DNA of 64,000 nucleotides from Pedobacter rhizosphaerae (GTDB lineage: Bacteria; Bacteroidota; Bacteroidia; Sphingobacteriales; Sphingobacteriaceae). The position numbers and the translations under genes were made by a program. Below are positions 44,101 through 53,100 of this stretch, in pieces. Under the pieces are notes generated by a model. That model was not told where the DNA came from, searched no databases, and saw nothing but the letters and a program-made list of their open reading frames with translations. Within the stretch, counting starts at the first letter, position 1; every line of letters begins with the position of its first letter. Location of the stretch: assembly GCF_900111155.1 (NCBI RefSeq), contig NZ_FOGG01000007.1:179307-243306 (forward strand). The letters run 5' to 3'.

Positions 44101-44628
44101 ATGAAAAAGTATCTTTTTATCGCATTTCTACTTTGCACAAGCTTTGGTGCTTTTGCCCAAAAGTTTGCTTATGTAGACACAGAGTATATTTTAAAGCATT
44201 TACCAGAATATAAATCGGCCCTGAGTCAACTGGATGTTGCTTCAAAACAATGGCAACAGCAAGCTGATCAGAATTTCTCAGAAATCGACCGTATGTATAA
44301 GGCCTATCAGGCAGATCAGGTTTTATTAACTGATGATATGCGTAAGCGACGTGAGAACGAAATTATCGAAAAGGAAAAACAAGCTAAGGAATTCCAGCGC
44401 CAGAAATTTGGTCCGGATGGTGAATTATTCCAAAGCAGAGGCAGATTAATTAAGCCTATTCAGGATAAAGTAGCAGAAGCCATCAAGCAAATTGCTAAAT
44501 CTAAATACTTAGACTTTATCTTTGATAAAAGCAGCGAAGCAACCATGATGATTTATGCCAGCAGCAGCTACGATTTAAGTAATGATGTTATTGTTAAATT
44601 AGGCTATAAACCTGGAGCGGCAAATTAG
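44101..44628 (+). CDS. OmpH/Skp-like periplasmic chaperone, copy 1
   Basis: The 175-residue protein has a signal peptide (ending GAFAQ), then KFAYVDTEYILKHLPEYKSA, a long charged coiled coil (about 45-115), and a C-terminal AIKQIAKSKYLDFIFDKSS. This is the OmpH/Skp form, a trimeric jellyfish-shaped holdase for unfolded outer-membrane proteins. It is the first of two paralogues directly after bamA, as in many Bacteroidota. Confidence 0.9.
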   Translation: MKKYLFIAFLLCTSFGAFAQKFAYVDTEYILKHLPEYKSALSQLDVASKQWQQQADQNFSEIDRMYKAYQADQVLLTDDMRKRRENEIIEKEKQAKEFQRQKFGPDGELFQSRGRLIKPIQDKVAEAIKQIAKSKYLDFIFDKSSEATMMIYASSSYDLSNDVIVKLGYKPGAAN

Positions 44629-44686
44629 TATATTCGCCCATTGATCAAAAAACAATTAGAAAAAATAAAAAAGTAAAATAGAAAAG

Positions 44687-45265
44687 ATGAGAAAGTTAAT
44701 TAACGTATTCTTTGTAGCAGCAGGGTTATTGTTTACAGCGAATATGGCAAGTGCACAACAAAAGGTAGGTCACATTAATTCTGAAGAGGTTTTTGCTAAC
44801 CTTCCTGAAGCTAAAACCGCTCAAACAACATTAGAAACTTTGGGCAAAACTTTACAAACAGGTATTGATGGTATGATTAAAGAATACCAAACCAAGTTAG
44901 CAGCAGCCCAAGCTAAAGAAAAAACTTTAAGTGAGGCTAACAAAGAAGTTGTGGGTAAAGAATTACAAACTGCAGGACAAGAATTACAAGATTTAGAAAA
45001 ACGCATTACTGATGCACGTACAAAGGCATCTCAAGATGTAGGTACTAAACAAGGTGAGTTATTTCAACCTATTCAAGCTAAAGTAGCAACAGCTATCTCT
45101 TCTGTAGCTAAAGAAAAAGGTTTGGCTTACGTTTTCGATATTGCAAACGGTCAAGGTGGTAACAACTTAGTTTTCTGGGAAGGTGGCGATGATATCACTG
45201 CTGCGGTTAAAACTAAACTAGGTATTACAGCTACTGCTGCAAAACCAGCTGCACCTAAAAAATAG
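44687..45265 (+). CDS. OmpH/Skp-like periplasmic chaperone, copy 2
   Basis: The 192-residue protein has a signal peptide (ending SAQQ), KVGHINSEEVFANLPEAKTA, a coiled-coil arm (about 50-125) and IQAKVATAISSVAKEKGLAY, the same layout as the preceding gene but with a longer C-terminal tail rich in Ala, Pro and Lys. The two are diverged paralogues and may form mixed or separate trimers. A strong terminator follows, ending the envelope block before murI. Confidence 0.9.
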   Translation: MRKLINVFFVAAGLLFTANMASAQQKVGHINSEEVFANLPEAKTAQTTLETLGKTLQTGIDGMIKEYQTKLAAAQAKEKTLSEANKEVVGKELQTAGQELQDLEKRITDARTKASQDVGTKQGELFQPIQAKVATAISSVAKEKGLAYVFDIANGQGGNNLVFWEGGDDITAAVKTKLGITATAAKPAAPKK

Positions 45266-45309
45266 TCAGAAGCCTTGAGTCATTTACTCAAGACAACACG
45301 ATAATAATT

Positions 45310-45347
45310 GCGGAAATAAGTTTATCTTATTTCCGCTTTTTTATTTT
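45310..45347 (+). terminator. Rho-independent terminator after the skp genes
   Basis: GCGGAAATAAG-TTTAT-CTTATTTCCGC is a perfect 11-bp stem followed by TTTTTTATTTT, a textbook terminator. Confidence 0.92.
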
Positions 45348-45409
45348 AAAGCGGTTATATTGCCAGTGTTTAAAACAAGCATATTAGCCGGAAATATTAC
45401 CGCATAATA

Positions 45410-46231
45410 ATGGAGAACACATCACCTATTGGTATTTTCGATTCAGGTTACGGTGGTTTAACCGTGTTTCGTGCAATTGCAGAGCAGTTACCCGAGTATA
45501 ATTATATTTATTTGGGAGACAATGCGCGTTCTCCTTATGGGGATCATTCTTTTGATACAATTTATAAGTATACACTGGAATGTGTAGAATGGCTTTTCGC
45601 CAAAGGATGCCATCTGGTAATATTGGCCTGTAATACCGCTTCTGCAAAAGCGTTGCGTACCATTCAACAACGAGATTTACCGGTAAAATATCCTGGTAGG
45701 AGGGTGCTTGGTGTAATTAGACCGACTGCTGAAGTGATTGGTAGCTATACCCAAACCAAGCATGTAGGGGTGATGGGAACCAGAGGTACTGTAAATTCAG
45801 AATCATATCTGCTAGAGATCAATAAGTTTTTTCCAGAAGTTAAAGTTCATCAGCAAAGCTGTCCGATGTGGGTTCCGTTAATAGAGAATAATGAACATCT
45901 ACAGCCTGGCGCAGATTTTTTTATTCAGGAATACTGTGGTCAGTTGATGCAGCAGTCAGATGATATAGATTGTGTTTTATTGGCCTGCACACACTATCCT
46001 TTATTACTTCCTAAATTAAAAAAGACTTTCCCCGACTATATTAAAATATTGAGCCAGGGTGAAATTGTAGCGGATAGCTTAGTTAATTATCTGGAAAGGC
46101 ATCCAGAGATTGAACAATTACTGGGTAAAACAGGTACTAAAGCATTTTTTACCAGTGGAGATCCAGATGCATTCGATGCACACGCTTCTATATTCTTTGG
46201 AGAACCTTTAAAATCGAGTAAAATGGGATAA
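45410..46231 (+). CDS. murI: Glutamate racemase
   Basis: The 273-residue protein has the two racemase cysteines: Cys74 in LACNTASA and Cys193 in LLACTHYPLL, plus IGIFDSGYGGLTV with Asp11 and LGDNARSPYG. It makes D-glutamate for peptidoglycan. It lies after the BamA/Skp block beyond a terminator and presumably uses its own promoter. Confidence 0.95.
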   Translation: MENTSPIGIFDSGYGGLTVFRAIAEQLPEYNYIYLGDNARSPYGDHSFDTIYKYTLECVEWLFAKGCHLVILACNTASAKALRTIQQRDLPVKYPGRRVLGVIRPTAEVIGSYTQTKHVGVMGTRGTVNSESYLLEINKFFPEVKVHQQSCPMWVPLIENNEHLQPGADFFIQEYCGQLMQQSDDIDCVLLACTHYPLLLPKLKKTFPDYIKILSQGEIVADSLVNYLERHPEIEQLLGKTGTKAFFTSGDPDAFDAHASIFFGEPLKSSKMG

Positions 46232-46390
46232 GGGAGGAGGTAAGATGGCTTGATGTAAGATGGATTGCATAGCGTTCGCGAGAACCATCGTCCATTTACC
46301 ATCCATACATCTTACATTGAGTCTGTAAGTGTTTTATTGAAGGTTGCCATGCCCATCGTCCATTTTCCATCCATTCATCTTCCATTAAAA
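46232..46390. repeat. Spacer with inverted and direct short-word repeats
   Basis: ATGTAAGATGGAT (46253-46265) faces its complement near 46301-46317 with a two-base bulge, giving a long stem. In addition a 33-bp phrase starting CATCGTCCATTT occurs at 46286-46318 and again at 46354-46386 with four differences. This is another word set of the genome's intergenic arrays. Confidence 0.7.
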
Positions 46391-46471
46391 ACTAAAATGG
46401 TTCAATGTCAGCCTAACCTCATCATTATAAAAAGAAAGCATTTTTATCTAGGTTGTGATTATTTAAAAGGA

Positions 46472-46479
46472 TAACTTTG
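46472..46479 (+). promoter_or_regulatory. -7 box for the PurF-like gene
   Basis: TAACTTTG, 18 nt upstream of the ATG at 46498, matches TAnnTTTG and supports that start over the in-frame TTG at 46477. Confidence 0.5.
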
Positions 46480-46497
46480 CGGCTTCAAACCCACACA

Positions 46498-48399
46498 ATG
46501 AGTGATCAGATAAAACACGAATGCGGAATCGCGTTTATTCGCCTGTTAAAACCACTTTCTTACTACCAGCAAAAGTACGGTACAGCCCTTTACGGCCTAA
46601 ACAAGTTATATCTCTTAATGGAAAAGCAACACAACCGGGGCCAGGATGGCGCAGGTATTGCTACCATTAAACTGGATATGAAACCAGGCAGTAGGTATAT
46701 TAGCCGATATCGTAGCATGGCTTCGAACGCGGTGGCAGACATTTTTGAGTATGTACAAGGTAAGTTTGTAGATATTCAAGAGAACACGCCTGAACTAATG
46801 CAGGATACAGAGTGGCTCAAAAACAACGTTAGCTTTATAGGCGAAGTGTTATTGGGCCATTTGCGTTATGGTACACACGGTAAAAACAGCATTGAAAATT
46901 GCCATCCCTTTTTACGTCAGAACAACTGGATGACCCGGAATTTGGTAATTGCTGGTAACTTCAACATGACTAATGTTGATGAGTTATTAGAGCAATTATA
47001 TGAGTTGGGCCAACATCCAAAAGAAAAGGCGGATACCGTAACGGTATTGGAAAAAATTGGTCACTTCTTAGATGATGAGAACCAGGAGCTTTTCGATGAG
47101 TACAAAAAAGAAGGTCACGATAACGTTGCCATTACTCATAAAATTTCTGAACACCTCAATATTGCAAACATCCTTCGCCGCTCGGCTAAAACCTGGGATG
47201 GAGGATATTCAATCTGTGGTATGGTAGGGAATGGCGATTCATTCATTATGCGTGATCCGGCAGGAATTCGTCCGGCTTATTACTATTATGATGATGAAAT
47301 TGTAGTTGCTGCATCAGAGCGCCCGGCATTACAAACCGCTTTTAACATCCAGTTTAAAGATATTAAAGAAATTGATCCAGGCCATGCATTAATCATCAAG
47401 AAAAACGGTGAGGTAAGCATGGAGCAGTTCCGTGAGCCTACAGAGCGTTTATCTTGTTCTTTCGAACGTATCTACTTCTCTAAAGGAAGTGATGCAGAGA
47501 TCTATCGCGAACGTAAGCAATTGGGTAGGTTATTAACCGATAAGATACTGGAAGCTGTTGGACACGATTTAAAAAATACAGTGTTCTCTTTCATTCCAAA
47601 TACTGCTGAAGTAGCCTTTTTTGGAATGGTAGATGGCGTTAATCAATACGTGCGTAAGTTACAAAAGGATACGCTGCTACACAAAAAGGAACAGTTAAAC
47701 GATGAACAATTGGAAGAATTGTTGTCATTGGCTCCTCGTGTAGAAAAACTGGCAGTTAAAGATGTGAAGCTCCGTACTTTTATTACGCAAGATGCGGATA
47801 GAAGTGAAATGGTTGCCCACGTATATGATACTACCTATGGTATTATTAACAATCATCAGGATACCCTGGTTGCACTGGATGATTCAATTGTTCGCGGTAC
47901 CACCCTAAAACAGAGTATAATTAAGATTGTAGATCGTTTACATCCTAAAAAAATTATAATTGTTTCTTCTGCACCTCAAATTCGTTATCCTGATTGTTAT
48001 GGTATCGATATGAGCAGAATGGGGCAGTTCGTAGCTTTCGATGCCGCTATACAATTGCTTACTGAACGTGGCATGTGGCAGGTAATTGAAGATGTATATA
48101 CTAAATGTAAAGCATCCCTTTTGTTGCCTAAAGAGGAGATTGTTAATCACGTAAAAGATATTTATAAGCCTTTTACCCCAGAGGAAATCTCAGCGAAGAT
48201 TGCACAAATTATTACACCTAAAGGTACGGTAGCAGAAGTAGAGGTAATTTACCAAAGCTTAGAGAACCTGCATGAGGCTTGTCCGAAAAATAAAGGTGAC
48301 TGGTACTTCTCCGGAAATTATCCAACCCCTGGAGGTAATAAGGTCGTAAATAAAGCCTTTATCAACTGGAAAGAAGGAAACAACCAAAGAGCATATTAA
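46498..48399 (+). CDS. purF: Amidophosphoribosyltransferase (PurF-like, long form)
   Basis: Start at the ATG giving MSDQIKHECG (46498), 633 residues. An eight-residue propeptide precedes the Ntn nucleophile Cys9 (HECGIAF). The glutaminase domain has MEKQHNRGQDGAGIATI and GHLRYGTHG, and the phosphoribosyl domain has the PRPP loop VALDDSIVRGTTLKQSI. It should make phosphoribosylamine from PRPP and glutamine, the first step of purine synthesis. At 633 residues it is well over 100 longer than the usual 470-510 PurF; the extra length is spread over insertions and a C-terminal tail (about 530-633). It may be a second, specialised form in this genome. Confidence 0.85.
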   Translation: MSDQIKHECGIAFIRLLKPLSYYQQKYGTALYGLNKLYLLMEKQHNRGQDGAGIATIKLDMKPGSRYISRYRSMASNAVADIFEYVQGKFVDIQENTPELMQDTEWLKNNVSFIGEVLLGHLRYGTHGKNSIENCHPFLRQNNWMTRNLVIAGNFNMTNVDELLEQLYELGQHPKEKADTVTVLEKIGHFLDDENQELFDEYKKEGHDNVAITHKISEHLNIANILRRSAKTWDGGYSICGMVGNGDSFIMRDPAGIRPAYYYYDDEIVVAASERPALQTAFNIQFKDIKEIDPGHALIIKKNGEVSMEQFREPTERLSCSFERIYFSKGSDAEIYRERKQLGRLLTDKILEAVGHDLKNTVFSFIPNTAEVAFFGMVDGVNQYVRKLQKDTLLHKKEQLNDEQLEELLSLAPRVEKLAVKDVKLRTFITQDADRSEMVAHVYDTTYGIINNHQDTLVALDDSIVRGTTLKQSIIKIVDRLHPKKIIIVSSAPQIRYPDCYGIDMSRMGQFVAFDAAIQLLTERGMWQVIEDVYTKCKASLLLPKEEIVNHVKDIYKPFTPEEISAKIAQIITPKGTVAEVEVIYQSLENLHEACPKNKGDWYFSGNYPTPGGNKVVNKAFINWKEGNNQRAY

Positions 48400-48400
48400 T

Positions 48401-48431
48401 CAAAAAGCCCCGAAATTTTCGGGGCTTTTTG
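48401..48431 (+). terminator. Rho-independent terminator after the PurF-like gene
   Basis: CAAAAAGCCCCGAAA pairs with TTTCGGGGCTTTTTG, a G/C-rich stem flanked by A and T runs, so it can work in both directions. Confidence 0.9.
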
Positions 48432-48673
48432 ATTGTTGTGGGTTACGGGTTGTAGGTTACAGGTCTGTGTGCATTAGCGAAATCATTAACTTTTCTCCAT
48501 TCTTTTAATAGGTTTGGCCAGGTGTACAATTTACAACTGGATTTTAACCACAAAGAGCATCAAGTTTAGCACACAAAGATAAAGTGGAATGGTTAGGCAT
48601 CCAGACTTATAACTTACCACCTACAACTTAAAACTAAATGTTCAGACACCCAGCTTTACAACCAGCAACTCAA
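48432..48673. repeat. Spacer with several short-word repeats
   Basis: It contains GGGTTACGGGTTGTAGGTTA near 48440, AACCACAAAGAGCATCAAG near 48545 (a phrase shared with 13271) and ACAACTTAAAACTAAAT near 48623. These are intergenic array words like those elsewhere in the window. No gene seen. Confidence 0.5.
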
Positions 48674-49300
48674 CTAAGAATAGAATTTCAGATACGTTTT
48701 AACAATCAGCCAGATGGCAAAAAAGATAATTACTACCCCGGCTATTTTGTTAAGCTTTTTAAGCGCATCTTCCTTTATTTTATAGCGCAATTTACTTGAA
48801 TAAAAGCTTTTTGCCCCGTCTATACTGAGCTGAGTAGCCATGGCAATAAAGAAACATACTAGTTTCTCGTTAAGCATATTGTTAAGTTTAACCGAGATAA
48901 TCCCACTTACAATAATCCAGAACATGAGTGTAGAAGGGGTAAGGATACACATTAAGAACCCCTTTAAAATATAATTACGCTTACTTACCTTTTGCAAGGT
49001 AGTATTGTCATAATGTACAGTAATTTTAGATACGAGATAGTAGATACCTACTGCCAACAAAAAAGCACCGCCAACGGTGCCTACATATTTATCAAATTCA
49101 GATTTGTACTCGAAAAACTGACTGCCAAAAAGCACGAGGCCAATTAATACCACATCGCTGATAATGACACCAATGGCCAGAGAAAAGCCCGCTTTAAAGC
49201 CTCTTTCTATACTGGTTTTGATCATTGCAAAAAATACCGGACCTGTTAAAAACGACGAAATAATCCCTGCCCCTATACCTAAAATGATGGCTTCAAACAT
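48674..49300 (-). CDS. LysE-family amino acid exporter
   Basis: The 208-residue membrane protein has about six helices and the LysE/RhtB N-terminus: GIGAGIISSFLTGPVFFAMI, IERGFKAGFSLAIGVIISDV and later GFLMCILTPSTLMFWIIVSG. LysE-type translocators export amino acids. It is a single gene; substrate unknown. Confidence 0.85.
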   Translation of the reverse strand: MFEAIILGIGAGIISSFLTGPVFFAMIKTSIERGFKAGFSLAIGVIISDVVLIGLVLFGSQFFEYKSEFDKYVGTVGGAFLLAVGIYYLVSKITVHYDNTTLQKVSKRNYILKGFLMCILTPSTLMFWIIVSGIISVKLNNMLNEKLVCFFIAMATQLSIDGAKSFYSSKLRYKIKEDALKKLNKIAGVVIIFFAIWLIVKTYLKFYS

Positions 49301-49445
49301 GCATTGTATTGTTTATGATATGCGAATATGCAATTTTATACCTAAACATCTGACATTTATTTTTGTTGGATCTGGTTGCACAAAAGTTACCCGATTTTAA
49401 TTTTTTTTTATTTAAGTTTAGCCCCACTAAAACTAAATTTAAAAA

Positions 49446-50879
49446 ATGAATTCAGAGCAAACACAAACCAAATGGGGGCAGTTCATTCCCCTCGTTACGG
49501 TTTTCTTTTTTTGGGGCTTTGTGGCCGCAAGTAACGACATCTTGATTCCTGTATTTAAGGAAGCATTTAAACTTAGCCAATCTCAAAGCCAATTGGTTTC
49601 TTTAGCATTTTATATTGCGTATACAGTGGGCGCATTAATTTACAACGGGATTTCTGTCGTAATGAAGCAGGATATTGTAAACAGGATTGGTTATAAAAAC
49701 GGTTTAGCTCTCGGTTTAGCCATATCTGCTGTAGGTACTTTGCTATTTTACCCTGCTGCAAATACAGGTTCATTTGCCTTAATGCTCTCGGGACTATTCA
49801 TAGTGGCATTAGGTTTTTCTCTGCAACAAACAGTTGCTAATCCTTTGGCTATCGCCTTAGGGCCTATCACTACCGGATCTCAACGCTTGACTTTAGCAGG
49901 TGGTATTAACAACTTTGGTACAACTATCGGCCCATTGATTGTAAGTTTTGCCATTTTTGGTTCTAATACCGGTGCAGCTTCGAATATCAGTATTGAAAGT
50001 GTTAAAATTCCATATTTAATATTGGGGGCGGCCTTCATCGCAGTTGCTATTTTCTTGAAATTTTCATCATTGCCTGATAGACCGGAATTATCTGAAGCTA
50101 ATGATGGTGAAGCCAAAATAGAAGGATCTGCATTAAAATTCCCGCAATTGGTGTTGGGTATGATTGCCATTTTCTTGTACGTAGGTGTGGAAGTTTCTAC
50201 AGCAAGTAATTTACCTGCTTACATGGAAAAAGATTTAGGATTTGCTATTGCAGATGTTGCTCCATACATCTCTTTATATTGGGCCAGTTTAATGATCGGA
50301 AGGTGGACCGGTGCAGTTGAAGCTTTCACCGATAACATGAGTACACAAAAAATATTAAGGTTTATTGCGCCTTACCTTGCTTTTGGGGTATTTTTAATCG
50401 TAAACGCTATAGCAAATCATGATTTACGTCCGTTTTATGTATATGCTTTGATTATTTTAGTCTTAATCGGGGCGGATATGGCGAGTAAAGGTAACCCGGC
50501 AAGAATGCTGTTAATCTTTTCCGGTTTCGGTATTCTGGCAACGTTAATTGGAATGTTTACTACGGGTATGGTGAGTGTATATGCCTTTACCAGTGTTGGT
50601 TTATTCTGCAGTACATTATGGCCATGTATCTTCACCTTAGCGGTTAGTGGCTTAGGTAAACATACCAGTCAGGGCAGTAGTTTCCTCATCATGATGATCA
50701 TGGGCGGCGGAATTATCAGTTGGTTACAAGGTTTCATATCCGAGTTTACAGGCATTCAATACAGCTATATTATTGGTGTATTGTGTTTTGCCTACCTTGC
50801 GTTTTATGCCTGGAGAGTAAGCAGCATTTTAAGAAGCCAGGGAATCAATTTTGATAAAAAGATTTCTGGCGGACATTAA
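49446..50879 (+). CDS. FucP-type sugar MFS transporter
   Basis: The 477-residue protein has 12 helices and FucP/glucose-galactose porter features: FFFWGFVAASNDILIPVFKE, SQSQLVSLAFYIAYTVGA, and GFSLQQTVANPLAIALGP near 120. It imports sugars with protons across the inner membrane, possibly L-fucose, glucose or galactose. It is followed by a strong terminator. Confidence 0.88.
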   Translation: MNSEQTQTKWGQFIPLVTVFFFWGFVAASNDILIPVFKEAFKLSQSQSQLVSLAFYIAYTVGALIYNGISVVMKQDIVNRIGYKNGLALGLAISAVGTLLFYPAANTGSFALMLSGLFIVALGFSLQQTVANPLAIALGPITTGSQRLTLAGGINNFGTTIGPLIVSFAIFGSNTGAASNISIESVKIPYLILGAAFIAVAIFLKFSSLPDRPELSEANDGEAKIEGSALKFPQLVLGMIAIFLYVGVEVSTASNLPAYMEKDLGFAIADVAPYISLYWASLMIGRWTGAVEAFTDNMSTQKILRFIAPYLAFGVFLIVNAIANHDLRPFYVYALIILVLIGADMASKGNPARMLLIFSGFGILATLIGMFTTGMVSVYAFTSVGLFCSTLWPCIFTLAVSGLGKHTSQGSSFLIMMIMGGGIISWLQGFISEFTGIQYSYIIGVLCFAYLAFYAWRVSSILRSQGINFDKKISGGH

Positions 50880-50900
50880 TATTTAAAGCATTAATTTTAC

Positions 50901-50936
50901 GGCCACAGGATTGTTCCTGTGGCTTTTTTATTTTAA
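50901..50936 (+). terminator. Rho-independent terminator after the sugar transporter
   Basis: GCCACAGGA-TTGT-TCCTGTGGC with TTTTTTATTTT. It ends only a few bases before the dCMP deaminase start at 50941. Confidence 0.9.
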
Positions 50937-50940
50937 TATC

Positions 50941-51396
50941 ATGGATAAACCGAGTTTCGATACCATATTTATGAATTTGGCTACTGATTTAGCTGCCCGC
51001 TCACACTGTGTGCGCGCACATGTTGGTGCTGTTTTAACCAAAGATACCCGTATTATTTCTATAGGATACAATGGACCGCCGGCAGGTACACATAATTGCG
51101 ATGAAGAGTGGCCTGAACACGGTTGTGCAAGAGATAGTAAGGGAAGCTGTTCTTTAGCTTTACATGCAGAAGAGAATGCGATTTTGTATGCTTCAAAAAA
51201 TGGATCTAAAATAGAAGGCTGCACCTTGTACACTACATTATCACCTTGTATCGCATGCGCGAGATTGATCTTATCTTCAGGTATTAAGTTAGTATACTAT
51301 TCTAAATCTTATGCCGCATATAAAGGTTTGCCGAGCGATGAAGGTGTGGATTTTTTGAGGAAATTTGGAGTGGAAGTGAAATTGATGGAATCTTAA
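50941..51396 (+). CDS. Deoxycytidylate deaminase-family protein
   Basis: Start at the ATG giving [10 protein letters not shown] (50941), 151 residues; a longer frame would overlap the terminator stem. It has the zinc-dependent deaminase motifs HAEENA (His75, Glu77) and PCIAC (Cys103, Cys106), and the ComEB/dCMP-deaminase N-terminus with [21 protein letters not shown]. It should deaminate dCMP to dUMP for thymidylate supply. The terminator immediately upstream leaves little room for a promoter. Confidence 0.9.
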   Translation: MDKPSFDTIFMNLATDLAARSHCVRAHVGAVLTKDTRIISIGYNGPPAGTHNCDEEWPEHGCARDSKGSCSLALHAEENAILYASKNGSKIEGCTLYTTLSPCIACARLILSSGIKLVYYSKSYAAYKGLPSDEGVDFLRKFGVEVKLMES

Positions 51397-51458
51397 ACAA
51401 TCTTTTAATTTATCTTATTTCTTTGACTTTTCGGCTTTTACCTTTCAGCATAAAATCC

Positions 51459-51466
51459 TATCTTTG
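51459..51466 (+). promoter_or_regulatory. -7 box for guaA
   Basis: TATCTTTG, 3 nt upstream of the ATG at 51470, matches TAnnTTTG. The in-frame TTG at 51464 is part of this box, so the ATG is preferred. Confidence 0.45.
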
Positions 51467-51469
51467 CCC

Positions 51470-52999
51470 ATGCTAGAAAAAATCATTATCCTCGATTTTG
51501 GTTCGCAATATACACAACTCATAGCCCGTAGGGTTCGCGAACTGAATGTTTACTGTGAAATTTATCCTTATAACAATATTCCAGAATTTGCTGACGATGT
51601 AAAAGGTGTCATCTTTTCAGGAAGTCCTTATTCGGTTCGTCAGGAGGATGCACCTCAAATTGATTTAGCAAAATTCCATTTAAAATACCCGGTATTGGCG
51701 GTTTGTTATGGCGCACAATACATTGCACAACATTCAGGTGGTGATGTTCAGCCTTCTTCGACAAGAGAGTATGGACGTGCCAATTTGAGTTTTGTCAACC
51801 AGGAGAACAAGCTTTTCAAAGGAATCAATATCGAATCTCAGGTTTGGATGAGTCATGGTGATACCATCACCCAGATTCCCGATAATTTTGAGCTGATTGC
51901 CAGCACCGAAAGTGTAAGGGTAGCCGCTTATCATGTAAAAGATTCTGATACTTATGCTATTCAATTTCACCCGGAAGTTACCCACAGTATTGATGGGAAG
52001 GTGCTTTTGGAGAACTTTTTAGTGGATATCTGTGGTTGTAGTCAAGATTGGACTTCAGCAGCTTTCGTGGAAACTACAATTGCTGATTTACAAGCACAAA
52101 TAGGAGATGATAAAGTAGTTTTAGCACTTTCAGGAGGCGTGGATAGCAGTGTAGCGGCAGTATTGTTGCACAAGGCGATTGGCAAAAATCTTCACTGTAT
52201 TTTTGTAGATAACGGCCTTTTACGTAAAAATGAATATGAAAGTGTATTAGAGCAATATAAAGATTTCGGTTTAAATATTAAGGGTGTAGATGCCAAAGAT
52301 CGCTTTTTGGGCGAGTTAGCAGGTGTTGAAGATCCAGAAACTAAACGTAAGATCATAGGTCGCGTATTTATCGAGGTGTTTGATGATGAAGCGCACCAGA
52401 TTCAGGATGTGAAGTGGTTAGCACAAGGAACCATTTATCCCGATGTAATTGAATCAGTTTCAGTTAAAGGTCCTTCTGCAACCATTAAATCTCACCACAA
52501 TGTGGGTGGCTTGCCTGATTTCATGAAACTAAAAGTAGTAGAACCATTAAAGTCTTTATTCAAAGATGAGGTTCGCCGCGTAGGAACAACGTTAGGTTTG
52601 GAATCTTTTATTTTAGGTAGGCATCCTTTCCCTGGTCCAGGTTTAGGTATCCGTATCATCGGTGATGTTACCCCAGAGAAAGTAGCTATTCTGCAAGATG
52701 CAGATCAAATTTACATCAACAACCTTAAGGAAGCTGGTTTATATGATAAAATCTGGCAGGCAGGAGCGATATTCTTACCGGTAAGATCAGTTGGTGTAAT
52801 GGGAGATGAGCGTACCTACGAAAATGTAATTGCTTTACGTGCCGTAGAATCTCTTGATGGGATGACTGCAGACTGGTGCCACTTACCATATGACGTGTTA
52901 GCCAAAATCTCTAACGAGATCATCAATAAAGTTAAAGGAATAAACAGGGTTGTTTATGATATCAGCTCTAAACCACCTGCAACTATTGAGTGGGAATAA
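51470..52999 (+). CDS. guaA: GMP synthase (glutamine-hydrolysing)
   Basis: Start at the ATG giving [10 protein letters not shown] (51470), 509 residues. The N-terminal class I amidotransferase domain has the nucleophile Cys79 (LAVCYGAQY) and FHPEVTHS; the ATP-pyrophosphatase domain has the P-loop [12 protein letters not shown], and the C-terminal dimerisation domain ends PPATIEWE. It turns XMP into GMP. A hairpin follows the stop. Confidence 0.96.
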   Translation: MLEKIIILDFGSQYTQLIARRVRELNVYCEIYPYNNIPEFADDVKGVIFSGSPYSVRQEDAPQIDLAKFHLKYPVLAVCYGAQYIAQHSGGDVQPSSTREYGRANLSFVNQENKLFKGINIESQVWMSHGDTITQIPDNFELIASTESVRVAAYHVKDSDTYAIQFHPEVTHSIDGKVLLENFLVDICGCSQDWTSAAFVETTIADLQAQIGDDKVVLALSGGVDSSVAAVLLHKAIGKNLHCIFVDNGLLRKNEYESVLEQYKDFGLNIKGVDAKDRFLGELAGVEDPETKRKIIGRVFIEVFDDEAHQIQDVKWLAQGTIYPDVIESVSVKGPSATIKSHHNVGGLPDFMKLKVVEPLKSLFKDEVRRVGTTLGLESFILGRHPFPGPGLGIRIIGDVTPEKVAILQDADQIYINNLKEAGLYDKIWQAGAIFLPVRSVGVMGDERTYENVIALRAVESLDGMTADWCHLPYDVLAKISNEIINKVKGINRVVYDISSKPPATIEWE

Positions 53000-53045
53000 T
53001 TTAAATCCAGAATTTTTAGCCGAAAGGCTATATAAATAATACGAT

Positions 53046-53085
53046 TATGCTAGCAAGGTGGAATAAACTTTGCTAGCATATTTTG
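53046..53085 (+). terminator. Hairpin after guaA
   Basis: TATGCTAGCAA pairs perfectly with TTGCTAGCATA across a 13-nt loop, followed by TTTTGTT. It ends about 20 bp before the next ATG. Confidence 0.6.
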
Positions 53086-53100
53086 TTAAAGATAGTAGGT

